From assembly GCF_000730605.1 (NCBI RefSeq), contig NZ_BBIS01000017.1:124001-188000 (forward strand): a stretch of DNA of 64,000 nt, written 5' to 3'. Under the pieces are notes generated by a model. It was not told the DNA's origin. It did no database searches and worked only from the letters and a program-made list of their open reading frames with translations. The stretch is from Pseudomonas monteilii NBRC 103158 = DSM 14164 (GTDB lineage Bacteria > Pseudomonadota > Gammaproteobacteria > Pseudomonadales > Pseudomonadaceae). Position 1 is the first letter of the stretch. Each line of letters opens with the position of its first letter. A program made the position numbers and the translations under genes. Positions 36,071 to 44,275 of the stretch are shown piece after piece.

Positions 36071-36901
36071 ATGGAACGCATCGAACATCACGCCAGCTTT
36101 GATGGTTGGCAGGACGTTTATCAGCATGAATCCACGACGCTCGGTTGCACGATGAAAGTCGGCGTCTATCTGCCTCCGCAGGCACAGCACGGCAAGGTGC
36201 CGGTGCTGTACTGGCTTTCAGGCCTCACCTGCACCGAGCAGAACTTCATCACCAAGTCCGCCGTCCAGCGCTACGCAGCCGAACATGGCATTGCCGTCGT
36301 CGCGCCCGATAGCAGCGCTCGCGGCGAAGGCGTTGCCGACGATCCCGCCTATGACCTCGGACAGGGGGCAGGTTTCTACGTCAACGCCACGCAGGAACCC
36401 TGGGCTGCGAATCATCGGATGTATGACTACGTGGTGCAGGAACTACCGGCGCTGATCGAGGCCCACTTTCCCGTGACAGCGGAGCGGAGCATCAGCGGCC
36501 ATTCCATGGGGGGACACGGTGCTCTGGTCATCGCCCTGCGCAACCCGGGCCGTTATCGAAGCGTCTCGGCCTTCTCGCCCATCGTCGCGCCCACCCAGGT
36601 TCCCTGGGGACACAAGGCCTTCGAGGCGTACCTGGGCAGCGACCGGGAGGCGTGGAAGCAGTACGACACCGTGGAGCTGATTCGCACCGTGCAGGAGCGT
36701 CTGCCGCTGCTGGTGGATCAGGGTTTGGGCGACGAGTTCCTGGAGAGTCAGCTTCAGCCCGATCTGCTGCGCAAGGCCTGCGACGAGACGGGGCACCCGC
36801 TCACGTTGAATCTGCGCCCAGGCTACGACCACAGCTACTACTTCATTGCCAGTTTCATTGGCGAGCATATGGCACACCACGCATCGGCGCTGAAACGCTG
36901 A
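36071..36901 (+). CDS. frmB: S-formylglutathione hydrolase
   Basis: A 276-residue cytoplasmic esterase-D-type hydrolase that splits S-formylglutathione into formate and glutathione, the second step after FrmA. The nucleophile is Ser145 in SGHSMGGHGA; Asp221 (GLGDEFL) and His254 (GYDHSYYF) complete the triad. The early LSGLTCTEQNF segment is a family marker. Length is standard. It starts 58 bp after DUF3422 and is followed 18 bp later by ndh. Confidence 0.97.
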   Translation: MERIEHHASFDGWQDVYQHESTTLGCTMKVGVYLPPQAQHGKVPVLYWLSGLTCTEQNFITKSAVQRYAAEHGIAVVAPDSSARGEGVADDPAYDLGQGAGFYVNATQEPWAANHRMYDYVVQELPALIEAHFPVTAERSISGHSMGGHGALVIALRNPGRYRSVSAFSPIVAPTQVPWGHKAFEAYLGSDREAWKQYDTVELIRTVQERLPLLVDQGLGDEFLESQLQPDLLRKACDETGHPLTLNLRPGYDHSYYFIASFIGEHMAHHASALKR

Positions 36902-36919
36902 GAGAGAGGAGATCAGGTC

Positions 36920-38227
36920 ATGACAAAGACCTCCAAAAACCGACATCACGTCGTCATTATCGGAGCGGGCTTCGGCGGGATCGAGGTTGCCAACCAGCTT
37001 GCTGGTGCCGAGGTCGATGTGACGATCATCGACCGGCGCAATCATCACCTGTTCCAGCCGCTGCTTTACCAGGTCGCAGGGGCATCTCTCTCGACATCCG
37101 AGATCGCCTGGCCTATTCGCTATCTATTCCGAAATCGCCCGGAAGTGAACACCTTGATGGCGGAAGTGGAAGGTATCGACCAGGACGCGCGTCAGGTCAT
37201 TCTCAACAATGGCTCGCGCCAAACCTACGACACGCTCGTACTCGCGACAGGTGCTACCCATGCCTATTTCGGACACGACGAATGGGGGGCTTTCGCGCCG
37301 GGGTTGAAGACGCTGGAAGATGCCACGACCATTCGAGGCCGAATCCTCGCGGCTTTCGAGGAGGCCGAGCGCACGAGCGATCCTCAGCAGCGTGCCGCGC
37401 TGCAGACGTTCGTCATCATCGGTGGTGGTCCCACCGGGGTTGAATTGGCCGGGACCATCGCCGAGCTTGCACGAGACACGCTGGCGCGTGACTTCCGCTC
37501 GATCGACCCGAGCACGTCCCGGGTTGTACTGATCGAGGCGGGCCCGCGTCTGTTGTCCGTCTTTCCAGAGGATCTTTCGGCCTATACGCGCCAGGCACTC
37601 GAAAAGCTCGGGGTCGAGGTCGTGCTGGGTACGCCGGTCACCGAATGCTCGGCCGACGGCGTGGTGTATGGCGGCAAGCCTCTTTCGGCCAAGACCATCG
37701 TTTGGGCCGCCGGCGTCCAGGCGTCTCCCGCGGCTCGCTGGTTGGGTGCTGCGTCTGATCGTGCGGGTCGAGTGGTCGTTGGTCCCGACCTGACGGTGGC
37801 CGGTCGCCCGGAGGTCTTCGCCATCGGCGATACCGCCTCGTGCACCATGGCTGATGGGAAGCCCGTACCGGGCATCGCCCCCGCCGCCAAACAGCAAGGC
37901 AAGTACGTCGCCAACCTCATTGGACGGCGTTTGAAAGGCAAGCCCGCTGACGGGCCTTTCAAATACCGGCATCAGGGGAACCTGGCCACCATCGGCCGCA
38001 GCCTGGCCGTAATTGACATGGGGCGGGTTAAGCTGCGTGGAGCCTTTGCGTGGTGGATCTGGAAGCTCGCGCATATCTACTTTCTGATCGGTACGCGAAA
38101 TCGTCTCAGCGTCGCGTTGAGCTGGGTATGGAACCATAGCATCGGCTACCGCGGCTCTCGCATCATCATGCATGCGATTAGCGACAAAGAGCCCACGGCG
38201 TTGGATAAATCCGGCTCTCTGGATTGA
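36920..38227 (+). CDS. ndh: Type II NADH dehydrogenase
   Basis: A 435-residue FAD-containing NADH:quinone oxidoreductase that sits on the inner face of the membrane and does not pump protons. FAD-binding VIIGAGFGGIEVANQL is at residues 12-29, and the NADH-binding FVIIGGGPTGVELAG near 167-181. AIGDTAS (FAD pyrophosphate) follows, and the C-terminal end has an amphipathic, membrane-associating segment (RGAFAWWIWKLAHIYFLIG). In this operon it could reoxidise the NADH made by FrmA and FdhA without raising proton-motive force. That linkage is inferred from position. Confidence 0.92.
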   Translation: MTKTSKNRHHVVIIGAGFGGIEVANQLAGAEVDVTIIDRRNHHLFQPLLYQVAGASLSTSEIAWPIRYLFRNRPEVNTLMAEVEGIDQDARQVILNNGSRQTYDTLVLATGATHAYFGHDEWGAFAPGLKTLEDATTIRGRILAAFEEAERTSDPQQRAALQTFVIIGGGPTGVELAGTIAELARDTLARDFRSIDPSTSRVVLIEAGPRLLSVFPEDLSAYTRQALEKLGVEVVLGTPVTECSADGVVYGGKPLSAKTIVWAAGVQASPAARWLGAASDRAGRVVVGPDLTVAGRPEVFAIGDTASCTMADGKPVPGIAPAAKQQGKYVANLIGRRLKGKPADGPFKYRHQGNLATIGRSLAVIDMGRVKLRGAFAWWIWKLAHIYFLIGTRNRLSVALSWVWNHSIGYRGSRIIMHAISDKEPTALDKSGSLD

Positions 38228-38278
38228 GGTGCACACCTTATCGGAACGTCAACTATCAGAAATACCAGGGAGAGGAAC

Positions 38279-39592
38279 TTGACCGATCTATTCACGACAA
38301 AGCCCAAGCCTCCCTTGGCCGAACTCCTGCGGCCCAAGACGCTGGATGAATTCGTCGGGCAACGGCACTTGCTCGGCCCCGGCAAGCCGCTTCGTCTCGC
38401 GTTCGAGGCGGGCAAGTTGCACTCGTTCATCCTCTGGGGGCCGCCAGGCGTGGGCAAGACCACCCTGGGGCGCCTGGCCGCCAGTGCGACCGACAGCCGA
38501 TTCATCGCCATCTCGGCCGTGCTTGCCGGGGTGAAGGACATCCGGCAAGCCATCGACGAGGCCCAGGCAGAACTGGGCAACCATGGTCGATCGACGGTGC
38601 TTTTCGTCGATGAGATCCATCGCTTCAACAAGGCGCAGCAGGATGCCCTACTGCCCCATGTCGAGTCGGGGCTCCTGACCCTGGTGGGGGGAACGACCGA
38701 GCATCCGGGGCTGGCGGTCAATTCCGCTCTGCTCTCACGCGCGCAGGTCTATACCCTCGAACCGCTGTCCGGCGACGAACTGAACCAGCTCTACGAACGC
38801 GCACTGCCGCATCTCCAGGGCGTCACGTTGGACGCGGACGCGCTGGATCTGCTCAAGGGCTTTGCCGATGGCGATGGCAGGCGCTTCCTCAATCTGCTTG
38901 AGCAGGTGACGAATGCTGCGTCGGGCGCGGGCAAGGCCGTGGTCGATGGCGAGTTTGCCAAACTGTCCACCAGCCCATCACTGCGCAGGTTCGACAAGGG
39001 CGGCGACGAGTTCTACTGGCAGCTCTCCGCCTTCCACAAGTCGCTGCGGGGCTCCGACCCCGACGCGGCCCTGTACTGGCTGGCCCGCATCCTCGACGGC
39101 AGCGGCGACGTCAGCCAGGTGACGCGCCGCATGATCGTGGTGGCCAGCGAAGACATCGGCAATGCCGACCCGCAGGCGCTGCAACTGGCGCTCAATGCCG
39201 CGCTGGCTTATGAGAGGCTGGGTTCCCCCGAAGGCGAAATACCGATTGCCCACGCGGCGACCTACCTTGCTGCCGCCCCCAAGTCGAACGCTGCCTATGC
39301 CGCCTGGAACAAGGCGAAGGCCTTCGTCAAGAACAGCGGCTCCCTGCCTGTGCCTCTCCATCTTCGCAATGCGCCGACGAAGCTGATGCAGCAGATGGGG
39401 TATCACGAAGGCTACCGCTATGCCCATGACGAGCCCAACGGCTATGCCGCTGGGCAAAGCTACTTTCCCGAGGGCGTGGCGCGGCCGGGCTGGTATCAGC
39501 CAACGGACAGAGGTGTTGAGCGCAGGCTGGGAGAAAGGCTTACTTGGCTGCGCTCGCTGGATGATGGGACGCTGCCAGAGGCGGACGCCTGA
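38279..39592 (+). CDS. rarA: Replication-associated recombination protein RarA (MgsA)
   Basis: A 437-residue AAA+ clamp-loader-like ATPase acting at stalled replication forks. Evidence: LAELLRPKTLDEFVGQ at the N-terminus, Walker A GPPGVGKTTLG, Walker B LFVDEIHRFNKAQQD, sensor GGTTEHPG, and the C-terminal tetramerisation region KSLRGSDPDAALYWLARIL. The start is TTG at 38279 with AGAGG just upstream; no ATG fits the conserved MTDLF start. It lies 51 bp behind ndh and appears to be a cargo copy that may help forks blocked by DNA-protein crosslinks. Confidence 0.92.
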   Translation: MTDLFTTKPKPPLAELLRPKTLDEFVGQRHLLGPGKPLRLAFEAGKLHSFILWGPPGVGKTTLGRLAASATDSRFIAISAVLAGVKDIRQAIDEAQAELGNHGRSTVLFVDEIHRFNKAQQDALLPHVESGLLTLVGGTTEHPGLAVNSALLSRAQVYTLEPLSGDELNQLYERALPHLQGVTLDADALDLLKGFADGDGRRFLNLLEQVTNAASGAGKAVVDGEFAKLSTSPSLRRFDKGGDEFYWQLSAFHKSLRGSDPDAALYWLARILDGSGDVSQVTRRMIVVASEDIGNADPQALQLALNAALAYERLGSPEGEIPIAHAATYLAAAPKSNAAYAAWNKAKAFVKNSGSLPVPLHLRNAPTKLMQQMGYHEGYRYAHDEPNGYAAGQSYFPEGVARPGWYQPTDRGVERRLGERLTWLRSLDDGTLPEADA

Positions 39593-39627
39593 CCGGTCGC
39601 CTCCGAAACCGGCTCATCGCGACTTCA

Positions 39628-39681
39628 CGAACTACAGGAACAGGATAAGAACATGTCAGCCACTTCTTTCGGTGCATCCTC
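39628..39681 (+). repeat. Leader/start repeat, copy 1 (nhaA)
   Basis: The block CGAACTACAGG(AACAGG)ATAAGAACATG plus the first eight codons is repeated at 41525-41572 in front of uvrA. The nhaA copy has an extra 6-base AACAGG. Both encode a similar start, with SFG-x-SS. Confidence 0.75.
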
Positions 39682-41518
39682 GGCGAATATCAGCCGGGGA
39701 CGCGTTGCCCGCTATCTGCGCACGGAGTCTGGTGCTGCGGTGCTGCTGGTGATCGTCACGGTCGTGGCGCTGGCGTGGGCGAACTCGCCGCTATCCGATG
39801 CCTATTTCGCGTTGTGGCACCTGGACGTCGGGTTTGACTTCGGGCCGCTGGGCATGCACATGGATCTGCATCACTGGGTCAACGACGGCCTGATGGTGGT
39901 CTTCTTCTTCCTGATCGGCCTGGAGGTGCGTCAGGAGTTCGCCCACGGATCGCTCAGGGACCGCAGCCGTGCCCGTCTCGCTCTGATCGCGGGTGTCGCA
40001 GGTGTCGTGCTTCCCGCGCTGGTGTATGTCCTGATCGTGGGGCTGGCCGGAAGTGAAGGCCTGCACGGGTGGGGGGCGGTGGTCGGCACCGATACGGCAT
40101 TCATGCTGGGCACCCTGGCGATCGTCGGCCCGCGGCTATCCGGTCAGTTGCGCGTGTTCCTGCTCACCCTGACCGTGGTCGATGACTTCCTCGCCGTGTC
40201 CATCATCGGCATCGTCTATAGCGAGGAGATTCGGATCGTCCCGTTGTTGATCGCCCTCGCCAGTCTCGTTGCGTTGTGGTGGCTAGGGCGCACCCGCCAG
40301 TGGCGGGCAATGCCGTATGTGCTGATCGTGATCGTGCTGTGGCTCGCAACCGTGTACTCCGGCATCCATGCCTCTCTCGCCGGGATGGCCGCGGGGCTGC
40401 TGATCCCCGCCTACGCGACGCAACGTCACAAGGTCGTCGCGGCAAAACAACTGTTCCGCGACTTCTGGCAGTCTCCGAGTGCCGCATCGGCCCGCGCGGT
40501 GGACTGCGGGCTGTCCCGGGGTATCTCGGTGAACGAGCGATTGCACGAGTTCCTGCGGCTGCCGACGGCGCTGCTGATCGTGCCGGTGTTCGCCTTGGCG
40601 AACGCCGGAGTGGACGTGCGTGGCGGGCTGCTCGCCGAGGCCTTCGGCTCGCCAGTCACGTGGGGCGTCATCGCAGGGCTCGTGCTCGGCAAGCTCGTGG
40701 GCATCGGGCTCATCACGCTCGTCGCCGTCCGTCTCGGCCTGGGCCGGCTGCCCGAGGGCGTCGGGGTGGGGAGCGTGTTCGGTGGTGCGGCACTGTCCGG
40801 GATCGGCTTCACCGTGTCGCTGCTGATCATCGGGCTCGCGTTCGGCACGACCTCCGACCTGGGCCGCCAGGCGACGGTCGGCGTGCTCGTGTCGATGGTG
40901 TTCGCCACGTTGCTCGGGTGGCTGATCTTCAAGGTCGCCGCCAAGCGGTGGGGTGAGAAGACCGCTGACCTGCCGATGGTGCTTGAGCCACCGGTCGATC
41001 CGGAGATCGATCACATCCGCGGGCCGGAGGACGCCCAGCTCACACTCGTCGAGTACGTGGACTTCGAGTGCGCGTACTGTGCGCACGCGACCGGTTCTTG
41101 GGACGATCTGCGTGCCCACTTCGGGGACGACCTGCGGTATGTGGTGCGCCATCTGCCGCACCACCCGCACGGGCCGATCGCCGCGCGGGCGTCCGAGGCA
41201 GCGGCGAACCAGGGGATGTTCTGGCCGTGGCTGGACTTCGTGTTCACCCGTCAGCATGCGCTGGAGCGCGAGCATCTGATCGGCTACGCCGCCGAGCTTG
41301 GGCTCGACGTCGAACGGTTCATCGCGGATCTCGACAGCACCGCGGTGATCGAGCGTGTCGAGCGCGACCTCGCCAGTGCGGTCGCCAGCGGTGCGCACGC
41401 CACGCCGACGTTCTTCGTCGAGGGTCGTCGTCTGCGCGGCAGCTACGACGCCCGCACTGTCACCGCGGCGCTCGAAGCCAGTCGCCGCGGCCCACGAACT
41501 CAGGAAGTCCCGTCCTGA
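39653..41518 (+). CDS. nhaA: NhaA sodium/proton antiporter fused to a DsbA-like thioredoxin domain
   Basis: A 621-residue membrane protein. Residues about 15-420 are an NhaA antiporter, with about 11-12 helices and the core GTDTAFMLGTLAIVGPR and TVVDDFLAVSIIGIVYS containing the paired Asp residues for ion exchange. Residues about 440-615 form a thioredoxin/DsbA domain with the active pair in FECAYCAHA (Cys-Ala-Tyr-Cys) and the cis-proline in HATPTFFVEG. The fusion layout and very high GC are typical of actinobacterial NhaA proteins, suggesting distant transfer. Its first codons and ribosome site resemble those of the next gene, uvrA. Confidence 0.92.
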   Translation: MSATSFGASSANISRGRVARYLRTESGAAVLLVIVTVVALAWANSPLSDAYFALWHLDVGFDFGPLGMHMDLHHWVNDGLMVVFFFLIGLEVRQEFAHGSLRDRSRARLALIAGVAGVVLPALVYVLIVGLAGSEGLHGWGAVVGTDTAFMLGTLAIVGPRLSGQLRVFLLTLTVVDDFLAVSIIGIVYSEEIRIVPLLIALASLVALWWLGRTRQWRAMPYVLIVIVLWLATVYSGIHASLAGMAAGLLIPAYATQRHKVVAAKQLFRDFWQSPSAASARAVDCGLSRGISVNERLHEFLRLPTALLIVPVFALANAGVDVRGGLLAEAFGSPVTWGVIAGLVLGKLVGIGLITLVAVRLGLGRLPEGVGVGSVFGGAALSGIGFTVSLLIIGLAFGTTSDLGRQATVGVLVSMVFATLLGWLIFKVAAKRWGEKTADLPMVLEPPVDPEIDHIRGPEDAQLTLVEYVDFECAYCAHATGSWDDLRAHFGDDLRYVVRHLPHHPHGPIAARASEAAANQGMFWPWLDFVFTRQHALEREHLIGYAAELGLDVERFIADLDSTAVIERVERDLASAVASGAHATPTFFVEGRRLRGSYDARTVTAALEASRRGPRTQEVPS

Positions 41519-41524
41519 GCGGGA

Positions 41525-41572
41525 CGAACTACAGGATAAGAACATGCCAAACAATTCTTTCGGTGAATCCTC
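41525..41572 (+). repeat. Leader/start repeat, copy 2 (uvrA)
   Basis: Second copy of the leader at 39628-39681, with CGAACTACAGGATAAGAAC identical up to the ATG apart from the missing six bases, then about 21 of 26 matching bases in the coding part. Confidence 0.75.
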
Positions 41573-44195
41573 TTGTACCGCTGCGGCCAGCGGCCTCGTG
41601 CAGGTGCGCGGGGCGCGCGAGAACAACCTCAAAGAGGTGGACGTTTCCATCCCGCGTAACGCGCTCGTGGTGTTCTCGGGAGTCTCCGGCTCCGGGAAGT
41701 CCTCGCTGGCCTTCGGCACCATCTATGCCGAGGCTCAGCGACGTTACTTCGAGTCGGTGGCCCCCTATGCGCGGCGATTGATCGACCAGGCCGGCGTGCC
41801 CGACGTCGATGCGATCGACGGCCTCCCGCCGGCGGTGGCGCTGCAGCAGCAGCGTGGCTCCAGCAACGCGCGTTCCTCCGTGGGCAGTGTGACCACCCTG
41901 TCCAGCCTGGTGCGGATGATGTATTCGCGCGCCGGCGCCTACCCAGCCAACCAGCCGATGCTGTACGCCGAGGATTTTTCGCCCAACACGCCGCAGGGAG
42001 CGTGCCCGACCTGCCACGGCCTGGGCCATGTGTACGAGGTGACCGAGGCCATCATGGTGCCCGATCCCTCCCTGAGCATCCGCGAGCGGGCGATCGCCTC
42101 CTGGCCCCCCGCCTGGCAAGGCCAGAACCTGCGCGACATCCTGGTCAGCATGGGCTACGACGTTGACCGACCGTGGAAGGACCTGCCGAAGAAGGATCGC
42201 GACTGGATTCTGTTCACCGAGGAAACACCGACGGTGCCGGTGTACGCCGGCTTCACGCCCGCCGAGACCCGCGCCGCGCTCAAGCGCAAGATGGAGCCGA
42301 GCTACATGGGCACCTTCACCGGTGCTCGCCGGTATGTGCTGCACACCTTTGCCAACACCCAGAGCGCGCTGATGAGAAAGCGCGTGTCCCGGTTCATGGA
42401 GGGCAAGCCGTGCCCCACCTGCCACGGCAAGCGGCTCAAGCCCGAGGCGTTGTCGGTCACCTTCGCCGGCGTGGACATCGGCGCGTTCATGCAGATGCCG
42501 CTGGACCAGTTGGCGGCCTTGCTCGAACCCATTGCCCAGGGTGATTTCCGCGCCCATGCAGCGGGGGCGGCTACGGACAAGGAAGCGACCCGGCGCGACC
42601 GTGCCCAACGCGCGGCCTCCGGTCGTGCCGTACACGCGGTATCGCCCGACGTGCGCCGCACCTCCGCGCTGTCGGAAGAAAAGCGCCTCGCCGCGCAGCG
42701 CCTGGCCGGTGGCGTGATGGCACGCCTGCGCCAACTGCGCGGGCTGGGCTTGGGCTACCTGACGCTGGACCGGGCCACGCCGACGCTTTCGGCTGGCGAG
42801 TTGCAACGCCTGCGGCTGGCTACGCAATTGAGTTCCCTGCTGTTCGGCGTCGTGTACGTGCTCGACGAGCCCTCGGCGGGGCTGCACCCCTCCGACAGCC
42901 AGGCCCTGTACGACGCACTCGATCGGCTGCGCGACGCAGGCAACTCGGTGTTCGTGGTGGAGCACGACCTGGAACTGATGCGCCGCGCGCAATGGCTAGT
43001 GGATGTCGGGCCGGATGCCGGGGAGCGTGGCGGCCGCGTGCTCTACAGTGGCGAGCCGGATGGCCTGCGCAAGATTGCCGAATCGCGCACCGCCCGTTAC
43101 CTGTTCGACGAGATCCCCGCGCCGGGGAGCCGGGCACGCGAAGCGATCGGCTGGCTGGAGCTGCAGGGCGTCCACCGCCACAACCTGCATGGCGTGGACG
43201 CACGCATTCCGCTGGGCGTGCTGACGGCCGTCACCGGCATCTCCGGCTCGGGCAAGTCCAGCCTCGTCGCGCAGGCCCTGCCGGAGCTGGTGCTGCTGCA
43301 CCTGGGCCACGAGCCGGAAGACGATGTAGCCGAAAGCGCCACCAGCGAAGGGCCGGCAGTGATCGAAGCGACCGGCGGCCATCTGGCGGGCGACGTGGAC
43401 GCCGTACAGCGTCTGGTGCAGGTGGACCAGAAACCGATCGGGCGCACGCCGCGGTCGAACCTAGCCACCTACACGGGCCTGTTCGACCATGTGCGCAAGC
43501 TGTTCGCTGCCACGCCCGATGCGCGACGCCGCCGCTACGATGCCGGACGGTTCTCGTTCAACGTCGCCAAGGGGCGCTGCGAGACCTGCGAGGGCGAGGG
43601 CTTCGTCAGCGTGGAACTGCTGTTCATGCCCAGCGTGTACGCGCCGTGCCCGACGTGCCATGGCGCACGCTACAACGAGGCCACGCTGAAGGTGCAATGG
43701 AACGGGCGCAACATCGCCGAGGTGCTGCAGATGACCGTGGACGAAGCCAGCGAATTCTTCGCGGGTGAAGACGCTGTGGCAAGGCCACTGCAACTGCTGC
43801 GCGATATCGGACTGGGCTACCTGCGCCTGGGGCAACCGGCCACCGAGCTTTCCGGTGGCGAGGCGCAGCGTATCAAGCTGGCGACCGAGCTTCAGCGCAG
43901 CCAGCGCGGCCGAAGCCTGTACGTGCTCGACGAGCCGACTACCGGGCTGCATGCGTCGGACGCCGACCGGCTGCTGGTGCAGTTGCAGCGCCTGGTCGAT
44001 GCCGGCAATACCGTAGTGATGATCGAACACGATATGCGCGCGGTGGCCCAGGCCGATTGGGTGATCGACGTGGGGCCTGGTGCAGGCGCTGCCGGCGGCA
44101 GCATCGTGGTGGCGGGCTCCCCTCAGCAGGTGGCCCGAACGTCTGGCAGCAGAACCGCTCCGTTCCTTGCACAGGAGTTGGCGCGGGCCGAGTAG
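41544..44195 (+). CDS. uvrA: UvrA-like excinuclease ATPase, class II (no UvrB-binding domain)
   Basis: An 883-residue ABC ATPase of the UvrA family. The N-terminal Walker A is GVSGSGKSSLAFGT (about 46-59), and a zinc-finger CPTCHGLG starts at residue 154. A second zinc pair is CPTCHGKRL, and the first signature is TLSAGELQRLRLATQL with LDEPSAGLHPSD. The second half has GISGSGKSSLVAQ, CETCEGEGF...CPTCHGARY, ELSGGEAQRIKLA and LDEPTTGLHASD. In ordinary UvrA the first zinc cysteine is near residue 253, so about 100 residues, the UvrB-binding domain, are missing. Such UvrA2 proteins are linked to damage or drug tolerance. Start ATG 41544 was chosen over the long frame from 41355. Confidence 0.92.
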   Translation: MPNNSFGESSCTAAASGLVQVRGARENNLKEVDVSIPRNALVVFSGVSGSGKSSLAFGTIYAEAQRRYFESVAPYARRLIDQAGVPDVDAIDGLPPAVALQQQRGSSNARSSVGSVTTLSSLVRMMYSRAGAYPANQPMLYAEDFSPNTPQGACPTCHGLGHVYEVTEAIMVPDPSLSIRERAIASWPPAWQGQNLRDILVSMGYDVDRPWKDLPKKDRDWILFTEETPTVPVYAGFTPAETRAALKRKMEPSYMGTFTGARRYVLHTFANTQSALMRKRVSRFMEGKPCPTCHGKRLKPEALSVTFAGVDIGAFMQMPLDQLAALLEPIAQGDFRAHAAGAATDKEATRRDRAQRAASGRAVHAVSPDVRRTSALSEEKRLAAQRLAGGVMARLRQLRGLGLGYLTLDRATPTLSAGELQRLRLATQLSSLLFGVVYVLDEPSAGLHPSDSQALYDALDRLRDAGNSVFVVEHDLELMRRAQWLVDVGPDAGERGGRVLYSGEPDGLRKIAESRTARYLFDEIPAPGSRAREAIGWLELQGVHRHNLHGVDARIPLGVLTAVTGISGSGKSSLVAQALPELVLLHLGHEPEDDVAESATSEGPAVIEATGGHLAGDVDAVQRLVQVDQKPIGRTPRSNLATYTGLFDHVRKLFAATPDARRRRYDAGRFSFNVAKGRCETCEGEGFVSVELLFMPSVYAPCPTCHGARYNEATLKVQWNGRNIAEVLQMTVDEASEFFAGEDAVARPLQLLRDIGLGYLRLGQPATELSGGEAQRIKLATELQRSQRGRSLYVLDEPTTGLHASDADRLLVQLQRLVDAGNTVVMIEHDMRAVAQADWVIDVGPGAGAAGGSIVVAGSPQQVARTSGSRTAPFLAQELARAE

Positions 44196-44226
44196 CTCAG
44201 TTCGCCAAATGTTGCCAGTTTTCGCG

Positions 44227-44266
44227 GGGCATTGATCGTCGCCACACGACGGTGGCGATCAATGCC
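44227..44266. terminator. Hairpin between convergent uvrA and traI
   Basis: GGGCATTGATC...GCCAC pairs with GTGGCGATCAATGCCC (11 + 5 bp with a 3-base bulge). It separates the cargo operon from the conjugation genes. Confidence 0.75.
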
Positions 44267-44275
44267 CGAATCGCG

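Noticed and set aside
34585..36081. A 498-residue minus-strand open frame
   Set aside because: Antisense of the DUF3422 gene, no ribosome site or motif.
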